Assembly (NCBI GenBank): GCA_964035545.1 | Contig: OZ037765.1 | Span: 23,130,004-23,190,003, forward strand | Direction of reading: 5' to 3' | Source of the DNA: Bugula neritina | Taxonomy: Eukaryota > Bryozoa > Gymnolaemata > Cheilostomatida > Bugulidae | Length of the DNA: 60,000 nt | In this document: positions 26,401 to 41,908 of the stretch, piece by piece | How the letters are laid out: each line of letters starts with the position of its first letter | How positions within the stretch are numbered: the first letter of the stretch is position 1 | Notes under the pieces: model-generated | The model's input: the letters and a program-made list of their open reading frames with translations, nothing else | Database searches by the model: none | What the model was told of the DNA's origin: nothing | Position numbers and translations under genes: made by a program

Positions 26401-29400
26401 CTAGGGTGTGCTATTTATTTATGTCGCTCTATATTGAATGGTTACTTTGCATTGAACAGCTGATGGTGAGCATACTGAGGGCTCTTGGGGCTGTTGTACG
26501 TCTCTGTGTTGCCTGGCATCCCACGCCATTCCAAATCAATCATTTCAAGAAAATTCAGAAAGAGAAAAGTTCCCAATCAAGCAAATCTAAATCAGGGGGA
26601 AAACAAACCAAGTAGGTGATAAAATGAAAAGAATTTTAAATTTCTATCATACTTGAGGATACTTTTCTCTTAAGCCACCGGAGAGTTTGCGTTACTAATT
26701 TTTGGTGCGACTGTAAATGGGATACATTTGTTCAAGTAAATTGATTTCTCAACATAACTTTTCCAGTATATAATATGCATATGATTTTGATTGCTTACTT
26801 TTGAAGGATGGTTTGGAAACTCAGACAATATTCAATATCTTACACCTTTAGTAGTGTTACTGGCCAACAGCTGCTCGAACTGGAAGCATCTTAACGGCTA
26901 ATAATTCCTGCTATAACACTCACTACGATACTATTATGTTGTAGGAAAAAAGGGAAGAGTAAATCATCAGCGCCTGTTGAAGGTAATAAAACAAGTTTGG
27001 TTTATATGAGTCAATACATTAATGTGCGGTTGATATGAAGACTCCGTGGCGCAATTGGTAGCGCGTCTGACTCCAGATCAGAAGGCTGCGTGTTCGAGTC
27101 ACGTCGGGGTCAATTTTTTTTGTAATGTTATCATGTCTACAGATACGGTCTTATTACACGAATGTAGATTTTCATGTTTGAACCCACAAAATTGTGCAGT
27201 AAAAACACCTAGTGTCTGGATTTACCTACTTGGGCAACAGGAGTGATCCAGTGTAATTATGTTTAAATCCTAATCTCTGTTCTCCTTAGCTCACAATTAA
27301 TAGAAAAAATGAATGCAACACGAAAAGCAGAAATGCTAAGCAACGTCACTACAAAATTTTTTCGCTTAACATGCTGATTCCATGAAATATGTTCTATGCA
27401 GAAACTTGCTCATGTGGCAAGGCCTAAAAAGTAATGCATGCATTTTTTATATATTGTAGCTTTATTGCAAAGGCAAATGTATTGCATAATTAATATAACG
27501 ATACTCCTCTTTTGTAGATTCTCTTCATTTAGATGAAAATTTTGATCAACAGATTTGGCTTGAGATTTATATTGATAAAACATGGAAATCTGTAACTGGC
27601 AATGGTGCCATAGTTACAGATCTGATGGACATAGAGAAAAAGTTGAAAAAGCCTATTACATATATTGAATGTTATGACAATGGTATGCATAATTTGTTCA
27701 CCATCTGATAATTTTGTGTACATGGCATTGCTTAAGGCTGTTACAGGCACTTATTGATTCCAGTCTATTTACCCTGAAAATTCAGTCTCGCTGATCGTCT
27801 TTCAGCAAAGAGTTAGGATATATATTTCTGTTTGCTGGTTTGATAGCTTACTGAATTTATATTGTTGAAAAGCTTGTAACTTTGAAACAGTTTTAAATAT
27901 TTGTGAAAGTGATATAAGTCAAAAGTATGATCTCTTTTTAATATTTACCGTGATGTGCTGCAGATGGTAAGATGAAAGATCTCACAGCCAAATATGATAG
28001 CAAGTGGCTGTTGACAACACCAAAGCTGCGAGTTGAGCCTGAATGGTGGGATAAGATGATTGCATCACATCATGTCAAACAATCTGAAATGAGTTTGAAA
28101 GAGGATGAGGAAATTAAGAGTAAGCTTTTTGTATGAAGGGGGCAGTGTCGCATGTCAATGTTTTGCGTGGAAAGTATTTAAAATTTCCATTAATCGTTTA
28201 AATCGACTTGAATGGTTCGATAGATTGAGCTCTATATTTATACTCTCCCTTATACTTATTTATATCTAATGTTGCTAATCGTTTTTTTCAGCCCAACATG
28301 AGAAATTGCCTTTCCCGGACTCAATCGGTGGATTCAAAGATCACCAACTGTAAGCATGGTTTTACACAGCTACAGCTCATTGATTTTACTGAGCTTCATC
28401 TAAAAGTTTCAAGACATTGTCATAAATTTTGCAACTTATCACTATAACTGTTGGGTATAATTTATATTATACAATTGTACAATTATACTCTTATACTGTT
28501 AGAATGGGTGTTTTAGATACATCCTGGATCGTCATTTACTAAAATTTCAAGCGATATATCCACCGTCCGCTATCCCAGTTGGTTATACAAAAACTAAAGA
28601 GCCTATATACTCCAGAAGTTGTGTGCACACTGTATGTTTTCTATTAGCTTTTTATACTTAATTTTTACCAGGTTTAATATATTTCTAGTGTTTGATAAGG
28701 GGATGTAGTGAAGTATTCATGTGCGCACAAGTAAGATCATACATGCGGATTTGTGCATAAATAGCAAATAATTATACGTAACTTGTAAATGCTATACTGA
28801 AAGCGCATGTTGATATTTATAAAGGAATTTTAGTCAAGTTTATATTTTATGTTTTTTTCTAGCTCCACTCCAGAGAAACTTGGTTGAAGGAAGCTCGTCA
28901 AATTAAGGCGGGAGAAGAAGCTTACAAGTATGTGAAACCACGACCAAAAATGCAAGACATTAAAAATGGTATAAAGATCACCGAAGCTACTTTGCCCATA
29001 TATGGTCATTGGCAAACTGAACCTTATGTCCCACCAACTGCAGAAAATGTATGTTAGAAAAACATCAGTATTTTTTTTGCAAAATACCATTAGTGATTGC
29101 TGTGGCAGCTTAAATTATTTTATGTCTGCAATTAAACTTAGTTTTATTTATATTTATATATCGGCATCAACCAACCATATTTTTCTATTCTAGGGCCAAG
29201 TTCCTAAAAATGGATATGGAAATGTTGAGCTATTCAAGCCAGAGATGCTTCCTATAGGTTGTGCGCACATCAAAGGTAATCAATCATATTTTACAAAATA
29301 GTTTGAAGGTATTTTCGGATAATACAATGATGGGGCTAACCATGAAAACTGAAAACTTACCTGTTTGTATGTCAACTGAAAATGTATTTATTATGGCTAA

Positions 29401-30216
29401 GGTTACTAGTATTTCTAAAATTCAATTTCTTTTCAATATGATTTATTCTTGAGCTATAATAAAATATGTAGTATTTGTGAGATGAATTTTTAAAGCTTGA
29501 ATAAAAATATTGTTTTACTATTTGGCCAATACTGCCCTCTCTTTTTCTGATTCAAGCCATTTCTTTTAGACTCCCCTCTCATAGGAAGGATTGCTCGAAA
29601 GCTGAAAATAGATTATGCAGAGGCTATGATAGGCTGGGATCTCAGAAAAGGGCGAACTGTACCCGTGTGAGTTGACTAAAATAAAAGTTAAACTCTCAGC
29701 TAGAACTCTCTTTTCAGACATCAAGCTTAATACTCCTTTACAATTCATGGCTACTGTTGAAAAGTAACTCCAGTTCTTGCTATTTGTTCCATTTTAGCAA
29801 TCGTGTACATGCTGGTAATTTTTTCCATTTATAATAGGCTGTTGAGACTATTGTCTATGTACTTCGCTTATAATATAGCGCAAAACTTGAAACCATATTC
29901 TAACCTAGCAATGAATATGAAGCATTTCTCTATTTCAATGAAAGTCTGGAAATACTTGTATGTAACAATATGAAAAGATTAAAATTCAATCATGTAATAA
30001 CTTACTTGCTTCAACAGCATGGATGGATGGGTAGTATGCGAAGAGCACAAGGATACTTTGATGGCTGCTGTAGAAGAGTTCGAAGCTAACTTGTTGCAAA
30101 AGGAAAAAGAAAAAAGGGAAAAAAGAGTTTATGATAACTGGAGGAAAATCATTAAAGGTCTTGCCATTAGAGAGGGATTGCGAAAGAAGTATGGAGAAGG
30201 TAGGTTCGAACTTTAG
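23433..30216 (+). CDS. XPC: XPC, DNA damage recognition subunit of nucleotide excision repair
   Basis: XPC (Rad4 family) recognises helix-distorting lesions and starts global-genome nucleotide excision repair with RAD23 and centrin. Fifteen exons: 23433-24411, 24579-24645, 24890-24968, 25278-25505, 25914-25976, 26460-26611, 26945-26982, 27518-27682, 27964-28119, 28292-28349, 28517-28631, 28863-29048, 29194-29275, 29570-29666 and 30018-30216. They total 2664 nt, giving 887 residues (human 940). Residues 1-330 are disordered, Ser/Lys-rich, ending in acidic DDWEEVEG as in other XPCs. The transglutaminase-like domain spans about 360-640, split by a basic insert. BHD1-3 follow: HQLYILDRHLLKFQAIYP, YSRSCVHTLHSRETWLKEAR, GHWQTEPYVPP, GYGNVELF, MLPIGCAHI and DGWVVCEEHKDTLMAA. 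The last helix (KRVYDNWRKIIKGLAIRE) is conserved. The stop used is the in-frame TAG at 30214. A donor-like GTAGGT at 30200 could instead lead to an unseen final exon. A tRNA-Trp lies in intron 7. Confidence 0.94.
27040..27112 (+). tRNA. trnW(CCA): tRNA-Trp (CCA)
   Basis: The 73-nt sequence gives a full cloverleaf. Acceptor stem GACTCCG pairs with CGGGGTC, the D-arm contains GGCGCAATTGGTAGCGC, and the anticodon loop CTCCAGA holds CCA. The T-arm GTTCGAGTC is intact and the discriminator is A. A T8 run at 27114-27121 is a standard Pol III terminator. It lies in intron 7 of XPC, in the same orientation as the host gene. Confidence 0.95.
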
Positions 30217-30811
30217 GCTATATTTAGTCATTCAAGTTAGCTCAAAGTACTACACTAATTAGTATGCTGTTTGGTTTCAACTCTGCCCCAATTGGTTTAT
30301 TTCAATTTTTAGTTTATGAAGCTGTGAAAAGTATCTGAACACTAAACTACAATGTAAATCAATCAAATGCTTAAGTAATTTACATTAATTTACAACTAAA
30401 ATATATTTATTTGTAGATACATTCTAGTTACTGATACTCCATAACATCTACAGCAACTCATCAAAAGTCTGGTGTTCGATAAATCAAACCGTCAAAGCTG
30501 TGAATACTGCGTGGTATCTTCAAAACACTGTTGACTGTTAATTTTAGAGTTTAAAAGATACTTAATTTTGCATTTGTTGTAATTTTTATCTTATATAATC
30601 ATGAAAAAGGTTTTAGCATGTATTTTATTTAGAAACTGTTTAACCAGAAATCTCATCATCATAAAACATATAGTTTTTCTACAAAATTTTACAAATATAT
30701 AAGTTTGTTACAATATCTACCACCCCTCAACATTGCTCCAGTCATTGCAGTGGTAAAATTAATTAAACCTTATAAATGTTTTTACCAGTAGAACATGTTT
30801 CCTCCTGCTGT
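30217..30811. other. Convergent 3' spacer of XPC and COPS2
   Basis: About 600 bp between the XPC and COPS2 stop codons, presumably both 3' UTRs, possibly overlapping. I searched for a further XPC exon with a Phe-Glu-Gln-Leu-like end and did not find one. Confidence 0.6.
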
Positions 30812-35006
<4,195 letters not shown>

Positions 35007-36398
35007 TTTCAAACTGACTGCAACAGAAAGAACACTGAGTTATAACAGTTCAAAGAGGTTAATTATTTGTCATTTGTGAGAAGTTATTATGGCTTAATCT
35101 ATACAGATACTTGCCAGCCAGAACAGATAGTGACGCATGGACTAAAAATTTTCGGACAAGCTGTCATGAGAATTATGTGTGTGTGCTTAAAATTATAATT
35201 ATAACATTTTACTAAAGTAAAAAAGAAGAATTGTCATTGAGAATCAAACTCTGTGACTCTAAAAGCTCTGCCGAAATCGCACTCTAAAATATATTTGCAT
35301 GAACTGAGGGATTATTCATTTTTTATCCCTTTTCAGGTCATTCCGTACACATCAATATAAGTTAACTAAAGTAAATATTTATTGATATTTATTTATTATT
35401 TGATCTATGAGTCATACAGTACTGCTCACAAGTAACTTGCACATTTCATTTCACTGTATGCTTATTTATGTGATATGTAGATGTTAGGGGGGAACTGCTC
35501 TTTTGGTTTAGATGTTGTTATCAGTAGAAGGCAGCACGTAGTTACTGGATATATTTTTTGCTTCAAAAATCATGCTGGGAGAGAGAGCTGGGATGTAATA
35601 AATAAGTAAACTAATATCATTCAAGCTGTTATCCAGTGGATTAATTTATTATTAATTTTGTGTACAAAATAGACAGCAGTTTATATTGAATAACTTGATA
35701 CATCTAATATATAGTATATATAGACTATAGTTGCCTAAAATTGCATTGACAGTCAGCTACAGAATAGCAATAAAAACATCTATTTAAAATTTCTATTACT
35801 TATTCATGTGAATTAAATTTGAATAGCCTCTGTGACAGTAAAACATATTTATTATAACTATAATTTATAAGTGCTATAAGCCTACAACTTTATTGTGACG
35901 GTAACCCCGTAACAATTACTAAATCATAAGCAATTGGCACTTACACCATTCACATTTACATTATAACTATGATGATCATGATAATATTGCTTATGATTAT
36001 GACTTATGAAAAAAAGACTAAAACACGCTGAGACAGCAAATAAATCTGAATGTCATGGTAAGTAACTGTAAGTGTAACACCAACAGTAATTCAATACTAC
36101 TACCACTAGTACTAGTACCAAGCACTAAGTAGAAGTTTGACTATTGATTATTAATATTTTATTCACTATTGGTTAGACTTGGTTTATTTTATTTTTCACG
36201 CTCTGTTTTCACTTTTGATATATCTCAAAGTCAAAGCTTCAGCGTAATTTTAAGTCAAAACTGAAACTTAGAATTAAAAACAAAAACAAAACAAAGTGAT
36301 ATTTAATTTTATATTGTCATATTATTATTTGACAATTACTAATCACATCCTGATATCCATATTTATATTGATATTCATACTGATAATTATTATCAAAT

Positions 36399-36452
36399 AT
36401 CATGCCCATGGTGATGGTGATAATCATAATCATAATGATAATCATAATCATA
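36399..36452. repeat. (ATAATC)n-type hexamer repeat
   Basis: About eight imperfect six-base units of ATAATC/ATAATG, lying between COPS2 and DDA1. The weak Met/Ile and Tyr/His-rich open frames across it on both strands are artefacts of the repeat. Confidence 0.75.
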
Positions 36453-36700
36453 ATGCTTACACCTAATCCTATGACTACATGCATTAACATTTACAATGAT
36501 ACATATAAAACTAAAAGCGGTACGGGTACCCGTGGTAAACAACTTAACAATTTGAATGTCAAGTTTACATATACTCAAAATTTGAGACCACAAATTTTTT
36601 AAATGAAAATCAAATTTAGTGCTTCAAGTTGACATTTAAATTTCATGACCACTACGACTATGACTAGCTTTTATATTTTGATGTTAGAATAGTTTTATAA

Positions 36701-36806
36701 GCAGCTCCGCATTGGGGGTTTTTGAGTGCAGTAATTTGCAGTTCTTGAGTTTGGAGAACGAGAAACGCAAATTACTGCACTCAGTCATTCCCCAACTCAG
36801 AGCTGC
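36701..36806. repeat. Imperfect inverted repeat / hairpin
   Basis: A 106-bp palindrome-like structure. The outer 7-bp arms are GCAGCTC at 36701-36707 and its complement at 36800-36806. TTGGGG at 36712-36717 pairs with CCCCAA at 36790-36795. A perfect 17-bp arm (TGAGTGCAGTAATTTGC, 36723-36739) pairs with 36767-36783. A 27-nt loop remains. It may be a small foldback transposon or a transcribed hairpin; no target duplication is obvious. Confidence 0.8.
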
Positions 36807-37424
36807 TGATAGTGCAATTCTTACATTTACAGTTTCTTTCGCTTTGCAAGAAATAGCCTGGTGATCATTAGAATAATTATATTAACTTTAAGGTCGCGTT
36901 AAAAAAATAGTGATGTTAAAATGTATTGCTTATTTAATTCAGAGCACAGGCTTTAACAATATCCGTTCAGAATCAGTAGAAAACTTCTATTTTTTCTTGG
37001 ACGTATTTTTATTTCTATAGTTGTCGATCATGATTACATTCGGAAAATATCATTATTAAAGCCGATAATTAGGATGGGTATTTAAAACCCAAAAGAGAGA
37101 GTTTCTTATAGAAAAGATAACTTTCTAAACGTCACAAGTGCGTTCTTGGCCATTTCGACTCGAAACTACGCTTCTGCTTGGACTTGAACTTCGCCTTCGT
37201 GTATTGCGTGTGACAGCTGAAACTGAGAAAGCTAGAAAGTTAAAAACCAAGTATTTGTAGGACAAATAAACAGCGATTTGCTTATCTTAATTTGTTTCCA
37301 ACAAAATATTATCGCTTCACATGTAAGTTATGTACTAAGTACCTTTGAAAATATTGAACACTCGCTCTCAGGAACAATTGAGTTTTAGTTTGACTTTCAC
37401 TTTGACGCTTAGTCTTTGAGAGTT

Positions 37425-38090
37425 AAGCCTAAGGTTATACTTATACTTATAGTTATAGTTAACTGTTTATGCCATACTAATGCTTATACACCTACAGTAT
37501 ACTTATAGTAAAACTAAACGTAATACTAACTGTAACAGTTATTTTATAGTCCTAGAACTAGAAGTGACTCATGATAATCGGAATCATTTGCTTTTAGTTT
37601 TAGTTTTGGTTTAGTTTTACAGTAACAGTGTGAAATTTGTTTGACTACAGATTTAGGTTAGGTGAGAATTGTGTTAAACTTAATTGTTTTTTATATGCCC
37701 CCCCCCTCCTAAGCCTAAGTAACACTAACAGCAAGACTAAGCCTAAGAGTAAGGGCTAAGAGTAAGTGTAACTGTACGACTAACTTACTCTTAGTCTTAG
37801 AGTTAGTCTTACAGTCACTTGGTTAGTAAGTGACCGTAATATTAATTCCATAAATAAATTAACTTACTACTTTATAGTTATACTTATAGTTATACTAACA
37901 GCAACAGCAACTCTGCTAAGGGTAACACTAACTGTAACTGTAAGTTTAATGACAAAACTACTAGTATTACTAATAGTTATAGTCATACTAACGGTTAATA
38001 GTTATACTTATACATTTAAATTAGCTTTAACTTATAATTATACTTAATCTTATAGTTATACTTAGTAAGTGTAAGTGTAATCATTAGTAT
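37425..38090. repeat. Degenerate hexanucleotide simple-sequence region
   Basis: The region is dominated by six-base-period units such as TATACT, TATAGT, CTAAGC, AGTAAG and TTAGTC. Around 37709-37815 the units run as TAAGCC-type and then switch to the complementary CTTAGT-type, giving a rough inverted repeat. No coding potential. It resembles cryptic simplicity from slippage and is not a TTAGGG telomeric array. Confidence 0.6.
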
Positions 38091-39786
38091 TAGTATTACT
38101 GTAAAATAATTTTTGTTTACTCGATTTGAGTTACTCAAATTCATACTGATGCTCTTGCTGATATATGCATGCTGCCAGCCGTTTGAGTATCAGTATCACT
38201 ATCATAATAAAATGAAACCCCAGTTTCAGAATCAGTGTGTTGCTACAATTTTTAGTTGTTGCTATGATGGAGAGTGAGATTCACTTTCACATGCCGATAC
38301 TTTCACACAGTCACAGTCATGTTTTGGTCTATTAATAATACTCAAGCTGGTCTCCTAATAATACTCAAGCTTTTAATACTATTATTAATACATATACATG
38401 AAGTTATACTAATACTGCTACTGGTATTAAACTAGTAGTACTAGTAGTAGTCTTAGTGGGTGCGTTTGTCGAGTATATTCATTTTATGCAAGCACTAAGA
38501 TACATTTAATTTACTGGTACCAATTGACTGTGAAATCTAAAGGCAAAAGATGATAATAATTATACTACAATGTACAACTTAATATACATACCGACAAGTC
38601 TACCATATTTACAATATTTAGCAAAGAATTAGAATAACTTATCAAGAAAGTGCTTCAAGAAAAGTAATATTGCAAAAAAAACAACAATTGTTGATAGAAG
38701 CTGAATTTGCTTTTTTGATTTTGCTTCCAAATTTCTATTTCTATATATAACTTTCCTTACTAACTTATATTATTATAAGGTTTCTACAGTTTCTATAAAT
38801 CTTAGAATCTATCACATCTATACACTGTACACTAGTTATGAGAACCGACCACACTAGGTGTAAGAATTAACAATGATGTAACAAGCTACATTCCAAACAA
38901 CAACAGCTGGCATTACCACATTCCTGAAGTTATAATTCTTTAAAATGCTGTTGCGACTAAATTGTTTAAGTTTGGTTACTTTACCAGCTTTCCAAGTAGC
39001 TTCTAATGCTTTGTTATCATAAACTTGAAAAAAAATTTCACAGTATTATCTTTATCACAGAGTGTGGTAAGTGGTTATGAATTATCATTTATGAAATTGA
39101 ATATTTATATTTATTTTACTAAAGATAATTTTATTATAAATATAGCATTTTAATGAGTTATTATAATCCATATCACTGATTACTGATTAACATTATAATT
39201 GTATAAGAAATTACCACAATGAGTATACTAATATTTTTTTATTAACACAGTTTTCATTATTCCTAATGAGCTGTTACTATCAGTTATTATCTATACTCTG
39301 AGAATAATCAAATTTATTGGACTTGTTGATACTAGAAATGTGCTAATCGGAATAGTGAGTCACCAATACTTGCACTATAACTATTTACAGTTTCATAATA
39401 TTAATACCACTAATAGTACAATACTAGTGCTAGTAGTAATAACCAGTATTGTGCTATTTTTAAATATCTATAATACTAGTAATAACATTACAAAACTTGA
39501 TAGTGCTGCTAGCTTCTTAATTTTTTTGCAGCTGCATTTTCATTGAGATTAATCATAGTAGTAGTAGCATCAGTTGGGTGTAAACAATACAGTATTGCTA
39601 TACTAGCAATGTTACATTCACAGTTTCATATTACTGAATGTTGAAATTACAGTGATCATTTTATATGACTATTATTATTAGCCTTAGGCTTGCTTTTATT
39701 TTTATATAGTAGCATCTTGTAACATTGAAGGCTAGGAATAGGTATAGTTATAATAGGTTTGCATTCAAAATGTTGAATACTGCTTT

Positions 39787-39841
39787 GGTAGTAGTGGTAG
39801 TGGTAGTAGAAGTAGAAGTAGTAGTAGTAGTAGTAGTAGTA
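39787..39841. repeat. (GTA)n microsatellite
   Basis: About 18 GTA units with GTG and GAA interruptions in the left half and a pure right half. Located in the COPS2-DDA1 spacer. Confidence 0.9.
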
Positions 39842-41908
39842 AAGTTATAGGTATAAGTATAAATTCTGTTTGAAATCCTGTTAACTTCAATTCACACTGA
39901 TACTAGTACTTGAACTCATGGATATTCTGACCTTAGCGTTGAATCCACCATTTTCTTAGCCATTGTTTCATTTTAAGTATAGTAATATTGATGCTTATTG
40001 TATATAGCACAGAGCTAGTCCAAATTATAGTGGTAACATGTTTAAATTAATACTTATACTTACTAATTGCAACTGGGGGTGGTCATTCTTTTGCAGTGAA
40101 TCACTACTAAATTGCTGGTTTCTAGTAATATTTTTACATGCTTACTCCCAAAATTATACTTTATCATATATTCATACTGATACATAATCACTTGGGGCTG
40201 GGTACAAATATTTTTGGCTTTAGCATTCATCTATGCTGTACTGTAGCGCACACTATGCTCATGTATGTTTGAGGTATGTAACATAACATTTTGGGCATGA
40301 CAGCTCAGCCTGATGATAATTTAACATGCACTATTCACTTTATAGTGATTCTCTAATTTTGTCATAAAGCAATTATCTAACAAATATGAATGTTTAATAT
40401 GAATAAATGTTCAACAAACAGGAATATTTTAAAAGTTAAAGCTTTCAATGTAAACCGAATGTAATGAATAATTCAATTAATAAATTGCAATATCCAGATT
40501 ACTAAAATAACTATTTGCATTAACATACATGGTCTTTTTAATTGATTTAAAATATATAAGCTTGTAATGCTAGAAGTCAAATTTGAGTTTTGTAATAGAT
40601 AATTGATTATACTTCTCATTTTAGTTTTACTCTAAAATGTATTGTAAATTATGTAACTGGATGAATAATAGTAATCATAGATTTTAGTCATGTAGATAAA
40701 ACTTGATTTATTCTTATTTTTAACAATGAAGTTGAACTGATATGTTTCATTTTATTGAATAAAAGAATACAGTTTAATTATTTGAGAGTAGCTTATTGCA
40801 ACATTATGTTTACAGAATAGGAAATAGATTATCTAATAGCTATTTCCATCTGTTATAGATACCTCCCATGGCATTGAAGCTCAATAAATGAATGATTAAG
40901 TCAGTATAAATATTGTGATATTGCTTATAATGATAATTAAGTTAAGTTGCATTATTTATTGCATTATGCTTTCACTAATTCCAAGCTCCTTACAATGTTG
41001 TTTGCATAACTTTAAAGTACGATTTGACTTTACAATAACTATGATAGCTATTTCATAGAAATCATTGTTTTGGAGGAAAATCTAACTTCAAAACCATTAT
41101 TTTTCAACTAATAGCAGCACGCAAATGCACCTAATTCTTAACTTAGAGATTTTTCTGTCGTTCCTACAATGGACATAAAAAGTTGAAGATTTTTGTTTAA
41201 GTTAAATCTGTGATTGACTTTATCTTCTAAGCTGGCATTCTGGCAAGTGTCAAAATTAATTAATTTAATAGTTTTAATATAATTACAGGCCGGTTTCAGA
41301 TGGGTATTAGTGATCTAAACTCTCAAGTAGCTTTTTAGTCATCCATACCATCTGGAAAGGGGCTTTTATGTTCCAACTATTGCTTTTAACTTACTAGTAG
41401 TCATATACGCAATCAGCCACTTTTAGCTGGCCAGTTAGAAATCACAGTCTATTTTAGCCTACTCTTGCAAAAGTGGTATCATTTTAATAGCTTATTTATG
41501 GAGCCGTTAGTACAAACCCCTTTTTCAGTTCTCATGCAGTAGCCAAATTTTTGACTGTTCATAATTGGTCCATTTTTAAGTTCCAAGTTCAAAAATTGCT
41601 ACAAAAAGAAATATATATCATATGTATATTATATTGTATATGTAGGCCTATATAATGATATATGCATATAATTTATATATGCTGTATAGATATCTAATTA
41701 TATCTACTTTTATTTGCTAATCAACTTTGTGTCGGGATTGCATGAAATACTGAGAATTGTTCTCATGATACTTTATTGGCAGGTAGGAAGGAATAGAATA
41801 AATAAGCTAGTGTGCAGCCTGTCACTAATAATTGATTGCCAAGACGAGATAAAGCTCAACCTACCTGCAAGTTACATAACCTCAATACAACTTAGTCTAT
41901 CAGCAATC

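Larger units (their letters stand above)
35007..41908. other. Gene-free interval between COPS2 and DDA1
   Basis: About 6.9 kb with no exon of any family I recognise and no tRNA. It holds the two divergent promoters at its ends, TGATTA/ATAATC simple sequence (about 35960-36000 and 36399-36452), an imperfect inverted repeat (36701-36806), a degenerate hexamer region (about 37425-38090) and a GTA microsatellite (39787-39841). From about 40250 to 41700 it looks like unique AT-rich sequence. I cannot exclude non-coding RNA genes or 5' UTR exons. Confidence 0.6.

Noticed and set aside
37681-37830. Interstitial telomere repeat
   Set aside because: Units are TAAGCC, AGTAAG and TTAGTC; there is no run of TTAGGG or its complement.
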